A stretch of 64,000 nucleotides of DNA, taken from Zygnema cylindricum (lineage: Eukaryota > Streptophyta > Zygnematophyceae > Zygnematales > Zygnemataceae). The stretch covers positions 1 through 64,000 of the forward strand of contig JBBHKE010001817.1 of NCBI GenBank assembly GCA_037447655.1, read 5' to 3'. Below are positions 1 through 10,356 of the stretch, piece by piece (positions within the stretch are counted from its first letter, which is position 1; each line of letters opens with the position of its first letter). Position numbers and translations under genes: made by a program. The notes under the pieces are model-generated. The model saw only the letters and a program-made list of their open reading frames with translations. It made no database searches and was not told the DNA's origin.

Positions 1-385
1 GTAATAACTAACACTTTTAGTGATAACAAGGAGAAGTAGTTAATGCAATTATAAGTTGTTAACAATAATAAGAAAATAAATAGTAAGTAGATGTGATCAT
101 TAGTGCTTATGATAATAACAACTAAGAACTGATAGCTCCAATCAGGTCGATAATTCCGAATAGTCATTAACATTAGAAAAGCCCATATGAATAAAGATAA
201 ATAAAGATAAAATTATAACAGTAAATAAAAGTAAACAAGAAAAAAAAAATTCGTCAAAAAAATAATATTTACTAAAAACAAAAACAATTAACAGTATTGA
301 TATGGAAAAAAATCCAATAACAAAGCAATTTGTTTATTAAAATAGCATTAAAATATACCAGAATGATAGTTAATAACAAAGAATA
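1..385. other. AT-rich stretch without recognisable gene
   Basis: AT-rich sequence with short A and T runs leading into the purine satellite. I see no exon, RNA gene or repeat family seen elsewhere in the window. Confidence 0.5.
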
Positions 386-3300
386 AAACGAGGCAAGAAG
401 CGGAAGAGAGGGGCAAGGCGAGGGTGAGAGCCGGCGAGGACAGGGATGAGGGAGAGGGAGAGAGAAACAGGGAGAAGCAAAGATAATAGACGAGGGAGAG
501 AGAGATAGAGCAAGAGAGGGAGAGGGACAGAGAAAAGAAGAGGGAGAGAGACAAAGTGGGTAAAAAAGAGGGAAAGAGAGAGGAAGAGGGAGGGGGAGAT
601 GGAGTGGGAGAGGTAGATGGAGAGGTAGAGGGAGAGGGAGAGGGAGAGGGGAGGGAAAGGGTGAGGGGGAGGGAGAGTGAGAGAGAGAGCGAGGGACAGG
701 TAAGGGAGATGGAGAGAGAGGGGGAAAGGGATAAAAAATGAAAGAGGGAGAGGGCGAGGGAAGGGGAGATGGAGAAAGACAGGGAGGGATTGGAAGAGGA
801 AGAGGGTGAGGTAGAGGGAAAGACAGTGGGAGAGGGAGAGTGAGAGGGAGAGGAAGAGGGAGAGGGAAAGAAAGAGGTTGAGAGAGAGGGAGAGAAAGAG
901 GGTGAGCGGGGGAAAGTGATAGGAAAAGAGAGAGGGAGACAAAAAGCAAAAGGGAGAGGGTTAGGATAGGGAAATGGAATGGAAAAATTACTGGATGAGG
1001 GAGAGGGATAGGGAAAGAGGGGGAGAGGGGGAAGCGAGAGGAATAGCATGTGTGAGAGGGTGAGGGAGAGGGAGAGGGAGAGGGAAATGGAGAGAAAGAG
1101 GGTGAGTGGGAGAAAGCGAGAGGGAGAGCAAAAGGGATATGGAAAAGGAGAGGGAGAGGGAGAGGGATAGGAGAGGGAGGAGGAGAAGGTAACGGAGGTA
1201 CATAATGGATGGCAGAGGGGGGAGCGAGAGGAATAACGGGAGGAAGAGGGAGAGGGAGAGAGAGAGGAAGATAGGGAGGGAGATGGAAAGGGTAATAGAA
1301 AATAAGAGGGAGAAGGAGAGGGAGAGGGAGAGGGAGAGGGAGAGGGAGAGGGAGATGGAAATTAATGGTGGGAGAGGGAAAGCAAGAGGGAGAGGGAGAC
1401 GAAGAGGATATGGAAGTGAAAGAGGGAAAGAGAAAAGGGAAGGTAGAGGGAAAGGGATAAAAAAGTGAAGATTAAGAAGGTGACGGAGAGAGAGGGGGAG
1501 AAGGACAGGGAGAGGGAGAAGAAGAGGGAAAAAGTGAGGAAATGAAGGGAGTGGGAAAAAGAGAGTGAGAGGGAGAGGGAGAGGAAGGGAGAAAGAGAGA
1601 GAATGAGACATTGAGAATTAATGAAAAAGAGAGAGGGAGAGGGAGAGGGAAATGGAAAAACACAGAGAGGGAGTAGCAGAGGGAGATGGAGAGGGAGAGG
1701 AAGAGGGAGACGGAGACTCAAAGGGCGCGGGAGAGGGGGAGGGAGATATGAGGGTGAGGGGGAGGGATTTGGAAAGGGAAAGGGGAGGAAGTGGGAGAGC
1801 GACAAGGAGAGGGAGAAGAAGAGGGAGTGGAGAGGGAGAGTGAGAGGGCGTGAGAGGGGGAGAGGGGTATGGAAAGGAAAAGGAAGAGAAAGGAGCGGGA
1901 GAGGGGGAAAGAGAGGTAGTGGAGAGGGAGAGGGCGAGAGAGATGGAGAATGAGAAGAAGAGAGAGGGGGAGAGGTAGCGAGAGTGGTAGACGGAGAAAA
2001 AGAGGGAAAGAGGGCGAATGGAGGGAAGCGAGAGGGACCCCGAGGTTGAGCAGGAGAGGGAGAGGGAAAGGGAGGATAAAAAGATGAAGGAGAGGGATAA
2101 CTGGGGAAAGTGGAGGGAAATGGAGAGATAAAGAGAAAGGATGAGGGAGACGGAGAGTGAGGGGGAGATGAAGAGGGAGAGGGAAAGAAAGAGGGAGAGG
2201 GAGAGGGAGAGATTAAATTTGAGTGGTTGATAGCTAGAGGAAGAGAGAGATCAAGACGGAAAGGGAGAGGGAGAAGGAGAGGGATTGGAGAGGGAAAGGG
2301 AGAAGGAGAGTGAAAATTATTTGATAAGGTAGAGGGAGAGGGAAAGAGAGGAAGAGGGGGGAAGCGAGAGGAATAGCAAGAGGGGGAGGGTGAGGAGGAT
2401 AGGGGGAGGGGAAGATGGAGAGAGAAAAATGGGGATTGAAACAGGATGAGTTGGGGAAAGCGAGTGGGAGAGCGAGAGGGAGATGGAAAAGGAGAGGGGG
2501 GGAAAATGGATGTGGGTGAGGGGGACGTTAGGAGGGGTTGAGGGGGGAAGCGAGAGGAATAGCGGGAGGAAGAGGGAGAGGGAGAGGGAGAGGAAGAGGG
2601 AGAGGGAAAGGGAAAGGAAATGGGAAAGGGAATGGGGAAGGGGGAGGGAGAGGGAGATAGAGAGGTAGATCTCGAGGGAGAGGGGAGGCTGTGGGAGAGG
2701 GAGAGGGAGATGGAGAGGAGGATGAGAGAAGGAAAGCGAGAGGGAGAGCGTGAGAGAGAGGAAGAGAGAGAGGGAGAGGAATAGGGAGAGGGAGAGAGAG
2801 GGAAGGAGAAAAGGAGAGGGTGAGGGAGAGGAAAATGCAATTGAAGATGGAGAAGGTAATTGAGGGAGAGTGAGAGAAGGATAGGGAGAGGGATAAAAAG
2901 AGGACGAGGGAGAGGGAGAGGGTGAGGGGAAGGGAATGGGAGTAAGGAGTGAGGGTTAGGGAGAGGGAGGGAGAAAGAGAGGGAGGGAGAAGAGATGGAG
3001 AGGAAAGGGATATTGAGAAATAATAAAAGAGAGAGAGGGATATGGAGAGATAGAGAAAGAGGGAGAGGGAGTGGAGAGGGAGAGGGAGTGGAGAGGGAGA
3101 GGGAGACGGAGAGTTAGAAAGAGAGGAGAGAGGGAGGAGAGGGAGGAGAGAGGGATAGGGTGATGGAGAGGGAGAGGGATAGGGAGAAGGAGAGGGAGAC
3201 GTAGAGGAAGAGGAAGTTGGAGAGGGAGTGGGAGACGTAGAAAGAGAAGCAGAGGGTGAGAGGGAAAGGGAGAGGGCGAGGGCGAGGGAGAGAGAGACTT

Positions 3301-4545
3301 AGAAGAAGTGTGGGAAGGAGAAAGAGAGGGAGAGAGAGGTAATTGGGGAGGCAGAAAAAACAGGAGATGGAGAGTGAGAGGATGAGGAAGAAGGAGAGGG
3401 ATAAGGAGGAGAGGATGAAGTGGGAAAGAGAATGGGTGAGGGAAAGAGAAAGGGGAGAGGGGAGAGGGGGAGAGGGCGGGAGAGAGTTACGGAGAGGAAA
3501 AGATGGAGTGAAAATGAGGGGGAGAGGGACAGGGAGGGAGAGAGGGAGAAGAATAGTGAGAGTACGAGGAGGGAGAGGGAGTGGGAAAGAGATTGGGAGA
3601 CTGGAGTGGGGGTGAGGGGGATACGGAGGTGGGGAGGTAGAGGGAAAAAGATGAGGAGGGATAGGGAGAGGGAAAGGGAACGGGAGACAACGAGGGAGAG
3701 GGAGTGGCAGAGGGAGGGCCGGAGGTTGAAGTAGAGGGAGATGATAAGAAAGGGAGAGGGAAGAGGCAAAGGATAGGGAGAGAGAGAAGGAGAGGGAGAG
3801 AGAGAGGGAGACTGGAAGAGAGGGGGTGAGAGGGATAGGGAGAGGGAGTGATAGAGGGAAAAAGGGGAAGTGAGATTGAGACGGAGAGGGAGAGGAGAGA
3901 AAGATGGATGAGAGGTGAAGGTAGGGGGAGACGGAGAGGAAGAGGGAGATGGAGAGGGAGAGGAAGAGGGAGAGGGAAAGTGAGAGGAATAGGTGGGGGG
4001 AGAGGTGGAAGGAAGGAGAGGGAGAGGGAGAGAAAGAGAAAGAGTGAGAGGGAGGTGAAGAAAGAGAATGAGAGGGAGAGGGAGAGGGAGACTGGAAGAG
4101 AGGGGGAAAGAGGGATGGGAAGAGGGAGAGAGAGGGATAAAGGGGAAGTGAGAGTGAGACGGAGAGGGAGAGGGAGAGGGAGAGGGAGTGCGAAAGGGAT
4201 AAGGAGATGGAGAGAGAGAGGGACTGGAAGAGAGGGGGTAAGAGAGATGGGAAGAGGGAGAGATAGAGGGAAAAAGGGGAAGTGAGAGTGAGACGGAGAG
4301 GGAGAGGGAGAGGGAGACGAGGGGAGGGTGAAGAGCTGGGATGGGGGAGGGATTTTAAGAGGGAGATGGAGAAGGAAAGAGAGAGGGAGAGGGCAAAGGA
4401 GAGGTGGAGGGAGAGGGAGAGGGAGAGAGAGGGAGAGGGAGTGAGAGGGGGAGAGGGAGAGGTAGAGAAGAAACGAGAGGGAGAGCGAGAGAGATAGATA
4501 GAGGGAGAGGGAGAGGGGAGGGAGTGGTAGAGGGAGAGAAATTTC
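386..4545. repeat. 4.2-kb polypurine (GAGGGA)n-type satellite
   Basis: The + strand is almost wholly purine for over 4 kb. It is built from imperfect hexamers such as GAGGGA with GAGA, GGAAA and GAAGA variants, and the purest run is near 1315-1350. Long open frames on both strands here (Ser/Pro/Leu-rich on the minus strand, Arg/Glu/Gly-rich on the plus strand) result only from composition. It lies directly upstream of the orphan EGF exon at 5232, where the LRR exons of that gene would be expected. Similar shorter tracts occur at 35215-35735, 40595-40850 and throughout the introns of the phosphoglycerate mutase gene. Confidence 0.9.
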
Positions 4546-5231
4546 TAAATGTAATAAGAATTTCTGAAAATTGATTAAAAATTAAAGAGAAATCATATTG
4601 AAATTTTATGATTACAAGAAATAAAAAATTTATTTGAAATAATAAAAAACAACAAGAAGTAACATAAAATAAACAAAAATGGCATTGAAAAAATGAAAAA
4701 TAATTATAAACTATAAGAAACAATAAAAAATTGCATTAAAATATGAAGGAATTACAACAAATCATGAATGTTGTAAAAAAACGATAAATTAAGAAATAAT
4801 TGTATTAAGATGTTTACTTTTGTAAATATTAATTGCAGTAGTTGAAATTTTCAGATAGGAGATATTTTAAGAATGTCAACTAAATGTCAAGGACATCGGC
4901 TATTGACTATATGCATATCGATTGAAATGATATTTTTTTTTAGTTAGTCTTCCTCGGAAATGAGTTGTTCTTGTGTAGTAGATATAGATTTGTTTTTGAA
5001 AAATCCTTAATATTCAAATTCTAGGTTGAAAAATACGTTTTTTAAAAGCAGTTTGTAGATTCTAACTTTGTCTACAACAATAAATTATTTTAAACATTCC
5101 TTTTATATGATTTGTTTGTTATGAGCCAAGGTTCATGTTTTCATGAATATTTTTATTTATAGGAGGTTCGTTCATCAATTTTCATGGTTTACAAGCTGTT
5201 TTTCTTTTTAAAAAGTGGTCCACGTTTACAG
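4546..5231. other. AT-rich stretch before the orphan EGF exon
   Basis: AT-rich, with no LRR exon of the 72-bp type seen in the downstream paralogue. The last bases (TTTACAG) form the splice acceptor of the exon at 5232. Confidence 0.4.
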
Positions 5232-5500
5232 GGATATTTCAAACAACTACTTCACGGGTTCTCTTTTCGGAATCTTTGGATTCCAAGGGTGTTTGCCGTT
5301 AGCTGCCAATTGCTTTTTTGAATCAAGGTGCTTGTACATTCAGCGAAGTCAAAGCGATTGTGAAGCGTTTTGCGATGCAACTCAAGTAGGAGGGCCTTGT
5401 GGGGGAGGCGGAATTTGCTCCATCGGCACGGACGGAATATCACGCACATGTGCATGCGATGACGGATACGACAATCAAGCAAACAGCTTCGTTTGCAACT
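5232..5500 (+). CDS. Orphan exon: last LRR unit plus Cys-rich EGF-like domain (partial gene)
   Basis: A single exon between a TTTACAG acceptor and a GTATGT donor, entered in phase 2 and left in phase 1. These are the same phases as the equivalent exon at 13678-14024. It begins with an LRR-like end (DISNNYFTGSLF), followed by a Cys-rich segment with spaced cysteines and an EGF-like core (CGGGGICS ... CACDDGYDN). It is clearly paralogous to the 13678 exon, which has DISNNFF, then CGGHGYC and CTCDRGYTT. No LRR exons lie upstream in the window; a large purine satellite is there instead. It is probably part of a secreted LRR/EGF protein whose 5' part is missing or displaced. Two downstream exons are phase-compatible continuations: a short stop-containing one at 7913-7971 and a proline-rich one at 8484-9541. 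Confidence 0.6.
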
Positions 5501-7912
5501 GTATGTCTTCCTTTGACAAAATGCACTCTAGAAACAATTTTTTTCTCAATGCAAATTACAACAAAGTAATGGTTTTTTTCTTTACTTTTTGTGCTCATTT
5601 TTGTACAAATAAGATATCTACGGTACTGTTTTTATAAATGACAATATTATTGCGTAAATAAAGTTTCAAGTTGTAAAGAACGCAAAAGGTTTTATCTTTG
5701 TCTTTCTAAATTGCACCAATGTACTTGTTAGAACAATTGATATACTCTGTGTTTATAACACATTAACTACAATCCTTTAACATGTATGGGACGTTTGAAA
5801 TCTTTTTTAAATGGGAATTTACTGTTGCAAAAATCTTTTATAGTGTTTTTGCTTCCATTTTTTTGTGGACAGAAGAAAAATTCAGTATCAAAAAACTTCT
5901 GTAGGTTCTTTATCGTAAAAACAGATGTTCGGTTTTTTTAATGGAAAATCGTGATGTTTGTTTTTTGAAACTGTCAAAAGAATGATATAATTCTCGAAAA
6001 AAACATATATTTACACACATATATATATATATCAAAACGTTGTTTATGGCCGCCATATATCTTTAAAAATTTCAAAACTTTTGTATTGAATGTCAAATAT
6101 TCTTCACACGCATCGTTAATGTTTTTCTAAGAAGAAAACTTTCACTTGTTAATTTCATAGACTGAAAATTTTTGAGGTTCGTGTTTGAAAGAAATTGAAA
6201 GGTCCCAACTTTTTCTAAAACTTGACTTCATTATGTCATGAAAAAGGAGAAATAAAAACTTATTAATATCAATTTGTTCTGTCAAATATGTTGGCGAATG
6301 GATGTTTGCATTATTGTTGCTAAATGGATTTTGCCTCACTGTTGTGGCAAATAATAGGCCATTTACCGTCTAAATTGGTGGTAAAGGTTTTTAATCTGAG
6401 CTTATCAAAGGCATTTCGTTCATAAACATTTGATTAAAAGTCAAAAAGTCAGGAAATTAAAACAAAATGAATTGAGTGCTGAACATTTGGGATTTTCGAT
6501 ACGAATTTAATTTTTTTCCGAAGTTAGTAGAAATCGACCGACTGTTGCAACATATTTATTACATTTTTAACCAGTTATTTAATAAGTGTTTCCCGTATCA
6601 CACTTAATTTGATTTTGTTTGTCAATCCTCGCATATTTTTTGACACATTATGGTTGCATAATTTCTTTTGGGTTTTACTGTGTGTCTTGTTTGAAATATT
6701 GTACACTATTCGATAAGCATGCAAAAAAAGCCTTTTCCAAATTTTGTAAAAAGACGTCCGATCAGATTTTTTAACAGGATTTAATCCAAAAACTTGTGAA
6801 GATTTGTAAAACTGAAAAAAAAAACATTGTTTCACATTGTCTACAATCATGGAAAACAATGTTTTTACTCGAGAAATAGACAGTTTAATTCTTCAGTTCT
6901 TATGTTTTTTTTGCACGTGCGTAAAATTCAATTGGGCAACATGGTGTCATTTTCCGTGAGTCTATTCTACAAAAAAAATGAATTTTTTATTCAATTGGTT
7001 TATATATGTTTGCTGTACACGTGTAAAATGGTACTGCATCTTTAGCCATGTTTGGTTTAATGAAATAATTTATTAAGGTGGCTGTATAATGTTTTTGTAA
7101 TATTCCAAAGGTTTTATTTTTTATTTTTCAGATATTTTAGATAGAAAATTTCCCAAAAGGACTTATCAAGAGGAATGGGCCACTTTTTGTTGTTAGCGCC
7201 ATTTATAAACTTTAACTCTTCATAATTCTAAAAATTCATCATGTATTTTCCCCATAGTCACGTAGCACATGATTGCTATTTTCCATTTTTGTTTGGCAAT
7301 ATGAAAAGTATTCGTCAGAAAGTGGTCAGTTGTCGTCTGTTGTACAGTTTGGAGTTTGCACTTATTTTTGGGACGTCCAATTCCTTTACGGACGTGTATT
7401 GTTTCCTTAGATATTTTGGAAGAGGTTAAGTTTTCAGCTCCCGGAATCAACGGACGTCCATTTTTTCGCTACTAATTCCCTCAAACATCGGAAATTGTGT
7501 GTGATTTCCTTGAAATTTAACATTTTGCTGCCAAATGCACGATGGTTACTGTTATAGATCGACAACCTTAAAATTTGACCAGCTTGTGAAATTGCGTGCA
7601 AAACCTTTCGGTTTTAAAAAAAAAGTGGTCTCTAACAAGATGGCGAATTTTCGACGCTCAATCCAAATATTTAAGTGTTTTTCGAATATTAGGAATATCT
7701 ATGAAATGATCTTTGAACATGAGACTTATGATTTTCCTAAAACCGTAAAGAAGGAAAACTTGAAGCGGGATATGTAATCCTTGTTTGTACTATTTAATTA
7801 AAGCTTACTGGTCATCTTGTGTCGTTTCTTTATGTGTTGGTTTAGATCGATTGTTCTCACGAGAAAGAATAACTGCTAACTTTTAGCCTTACTGTTGCTT
7901 ATACTTTGACAG
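5501..7912. other. Long AT-rich intron or intergenic region
   Basis: No convincing coding sequence. It contains short dinucleotide runs (around 6014-6033) and T-rich stretches. It is either one long intron of the 5232 exon's gene or intergenic DNA. Confidence 0.4.
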
Positions 7913-7971
7913 GTGCATCAGATAACAATTTGCAAGCAGATGTCAATTTAAATGAGAACACGCAGACATGA
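7913..7971 (+). CDS. Candidate terminal exon following the EGF exon
   Basis: It follows a good acceptor (TACTTTGACAG). Entered in phase 1, as the donor at 5501 requires, it encodes a Cys and about 18 further residues before TGA at 7969-7971. The spliced product would end shortly after the last EGF-like cysteines. Support is only splice-site quality and phase; the region is too short to judge by composition. The proline-rich exon at 8484 is an equally phase-compatible alternative. Confidence 0.25.
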
Positions 7972-8483
7972 AAAGATTTGAAACAAGAATGGATAGAAGT
8001 GAAATTATGCAAAACAAGAATGGGTAAAAGCGATGTAATGCTAAAAAGAATGCAAACACATCTAGATAATTACATAAGATGCTGCCAACACGTTTTTACC
8101 TTATTTTAATTCATCTCATCCTCCTTGCCCTACGCTTTCTATCTCCCAATTTGCCGTCCTATCCACCTTTTTCATAATCTTCTTCATCTTTGCCACTAGC
8201 AACTCCTTGTTCCCACCCCATTTCAAATTCTTATCCCCACCGTCTAAACCTATCATTTTCCTTTTTGTACCTCCTTCGCGACTTCAAACTTCTTACATCG
8301 TCCACCATCCTTTAAAAATAACGAAAAATAAACTGAAGTGCATAACAAATGTTCGTACCTACATAAGCATTTTATAACTATATTGGGACATTCAATGAAG
8401 TAATATTTAAAAAATAATGTGTTGCTAGTTTTGTGATAAGAAATAGTTTGATAACAATGGACTTGATCTGCAATGTTTTGCAG
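7972..8483. other. Non-coding stretch, partly pyrimidine-rich
   Basis: Moderately pyrimidine-rich between about 8100 and 8280, then AT-rich. It ends in TTTTGCAG, a strong acceptor for the proline-rich exon. Confidence 0.4.
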
Positions 8484-9541
8484 TGTCGACAAACCCATCG
8501 CCTCCGCCTCCGCCCCCCTCCCCACCTCCCCCTCCTCCCCCTTCTCTTCCCTCTCCTCCTCCACCCCTCCCACCTTCTCTCCCCCCACCCCCTCCCTCTC
8601 CTCCCTCTCCTCCTCCACCACCCCCACTTCCTCCTCCCTCTCCTCCACCATCTCCACCTCCTCTTCCCCCTTCCCCTCCATCTCCTCCCTCTCCTCCTCC
8701 AGCACCGCCACCTCCTCGTCCCCCCACTCCCTCTGCTCTATCTCCCCCACCACCCCCATCTCCTCATCCCCCCCCTCCTCCTCCTCGACCATCCCCTCCT
8801 CCTCGTCCCCCTCCTCCTCGTCCCCCTCCTCCTCCCTCTCCTCCCTCTCCTCCCTCTCCTCCACCACCCCCATTTCCTCTCTCTCCCCCCAAACCCTCAC
8901 CTCCCTCTCCTCGTCCACCACCCCCACCTCCGCTCCCTCCCCGTCCTCCCTCTCCTCCACCACCCCCATTTCCTCTTTTTTCCCTCAAACCCTCACCTCC
9001 CTCTCCTCGTCCACCACCCCCACCTCCGCTCCCTCCCCGTCCTCCCTCTCCTCCACCACCCCCATTTCCTCTCTCTCCCCCCAAACCCTCACCTCCCTCT
9101 CCTCGTCCACCACCCCCACCTCCGCTCCCTCCCCGTCCTCCCTCTCCTCCACCACCCCCATTTCCTCTTTTTTCCCTCAAACCCTCACCTCCCTCTCCTC
9201 GTCCACCACCCCCACCTCCGCTCCCTCCCCGTCCTCCCTCTCCTCCACCACCCCCATTTCCTCTCTCTCCCCCCAAACCCTCACCTCCCTCTCCTCGTCC
9301 ACCACCCCCACCTCCGCTCCCTCGCCGTCCTCCCTCTCCACCACCCCCACGTCCTCCTCCCCCCCTCCCTCCGCTCCGCCACTACCCCCACCTCGGCCCC
9401 TCCACCGTCCTCCCCCTCCACCATCCCTACGTCCTCTTCCCCCTCGTCCTCGCCCACCTTCGCCACCTCCCCTATCTCGTCCGACGCCGCCTCCTCCCTT
9501 TAGTCCATCACCCCCACCTCCTCCCCCACCAAGGTCACCTG
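8484..9541 (+). CDS. Proline-rich (extensin/HRGP-like) exon with 32-residue tandem repeats
   Basis: The acceptor TTTTGCAG at 8483 and a candidate donor (G/GTAATA) at 9542 bound a strongly pyrimidine-rich block. Entering in phase 1, as a preceding EGF exon would require, selects the proline frame (TNPSPPPPPPSPPPP...), which resembles hydroxyproline-rich wall-glycoprotein linkers. From about 8860 to 9340 the exon is a 96-bp tandem repeat (32 codons) of roughly five units. The motif AAACCC recurs at 8891, 8987, 9083, 9179 and 9275. Near 9340-9400 the proline character moves to another frame, and that frame leaves the donor in phase 1; one small indel in a C-rich run would explain this. Whether this exon belongs to the 5232 gene, to the 10357 gene or to both is unresolved. 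A composition artefact is possible. Confidence 0.45.
8860..9345 (+). repeat. 96-bp tandem repeat with alternating 192-bp higher-order unit
   Basis: AAACCC is spaced by exactly 96 bases five times in a row (8891, 8987, 9083, 9179, 9275). Units alternate between one carrying CTCTCTCCCCCC and one carrying CTTTTTTCCCTC, so the higher-order period is 192 bp. As 96 is a multiple of three, copy-number change would not shift the frame. Confidence 0.9.
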
Positions 9542-10356
9542 GTAATACCCCATACAAGGAGAATGTCAGCAAAAGACGTTTTAAAATGACAAATGCTTAA
9601 TACTTTCTATACAATTAATATACACTCTCCCAGAAAAAGATGTCATTGACATTAACTATTGACATCACGTAAAGCATAAAAATAAAAGTGCTCCGTTTAT
9701 TATGTTTGTTTGAGAGGTTACGGTTCGAGAAAAGCAACTACACGTGTTGATTTCCTCATGGTTACACAAATTGAAGGCCTAATCAATTAGAATCGTTTAT
9801 GCATCGACTTCCTCGATATTGCAGTGTTCTATAATAAAGATGACTTGCGAGAAAGGTATGAAGGAATCTGAATTTATTGTACATATACTTCGGTCATCAT
9901 TATTATAAATTACACTGAGGGCGATTTGACTAATTATCCCGTATGTTTTTTAAATCGCACACACCATTCAATGAAAACTGAATACTTGAGAAAGGGAGTA
10001 TTGGTTTAATGTGCGACATAAAAGGCAAACAAAGAGCAAAATAGCAAGAAAAAAGCAAAATACGGCAGTATGTTGACAGAGAGAGCGCATACCTTCAAAG
10101 AGGTGAAGATTTGGAAAAGAAAAGCTATCAGTCTATTGCGCATAAGATCGATAGGATCGATTACTGGCCTACTACCACTTTTTGTACTACAAATATCAGT
10201 GATAATCCACGTGGAAATATAGGTGTCTACTTTTCTTGGAGTAGACAATGTAAAAAAATTATCTTGTTGGAAAGTGGCCAAATGTGTGATGCACAGACAT
10301 TGTACTGCACACAGGTCTACATATCTTGCCACATCTAGAAAAATTTCCTTTAAGTA
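9542..10356. other. AT-rich stretch upstream of the LRR-protease gene
   Basis: No exon recognised. The gene downstream should encode a secreted protein, so a signal-peptide exon could lie here, but I cannot identify one. This is also the intron that would join the proline-rich exon to the LRR exons if they are one gene. Confidence 0.35.

Noticed and set aside
272-4723. Many long open frames on both strands (Ser/Pro/Leu- or Arg/Glu/Gly-rich)
   Set aside because: They mirror the purine satellite on either strand. There is no domain, no splice signal and no codon structure beyond the repeat.
8860-9345. Possible CRISPR-like array
   Set aside because: The whole 96-bp unit repeats without unique spacers, and the genome is eukaryotic. 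It is a coding-type tandem repeat.
8433-9503. Other plus-strand frames (Leu/His- or Ser/Thr-rich) and Gly-rich minus-strand frames over the C/T-rich exon
   Set aside because: All frames are open because of composition. Only the proline frame fits the splice phase of a preceding EGF exon, though its tail switches frame.
10111-10338. 75-codon frame upstream of the LRR gene as its signal-peptide exon
   Set aside because: No hydrophobic signal core and no suitable donor leading into the LRRNT exon.
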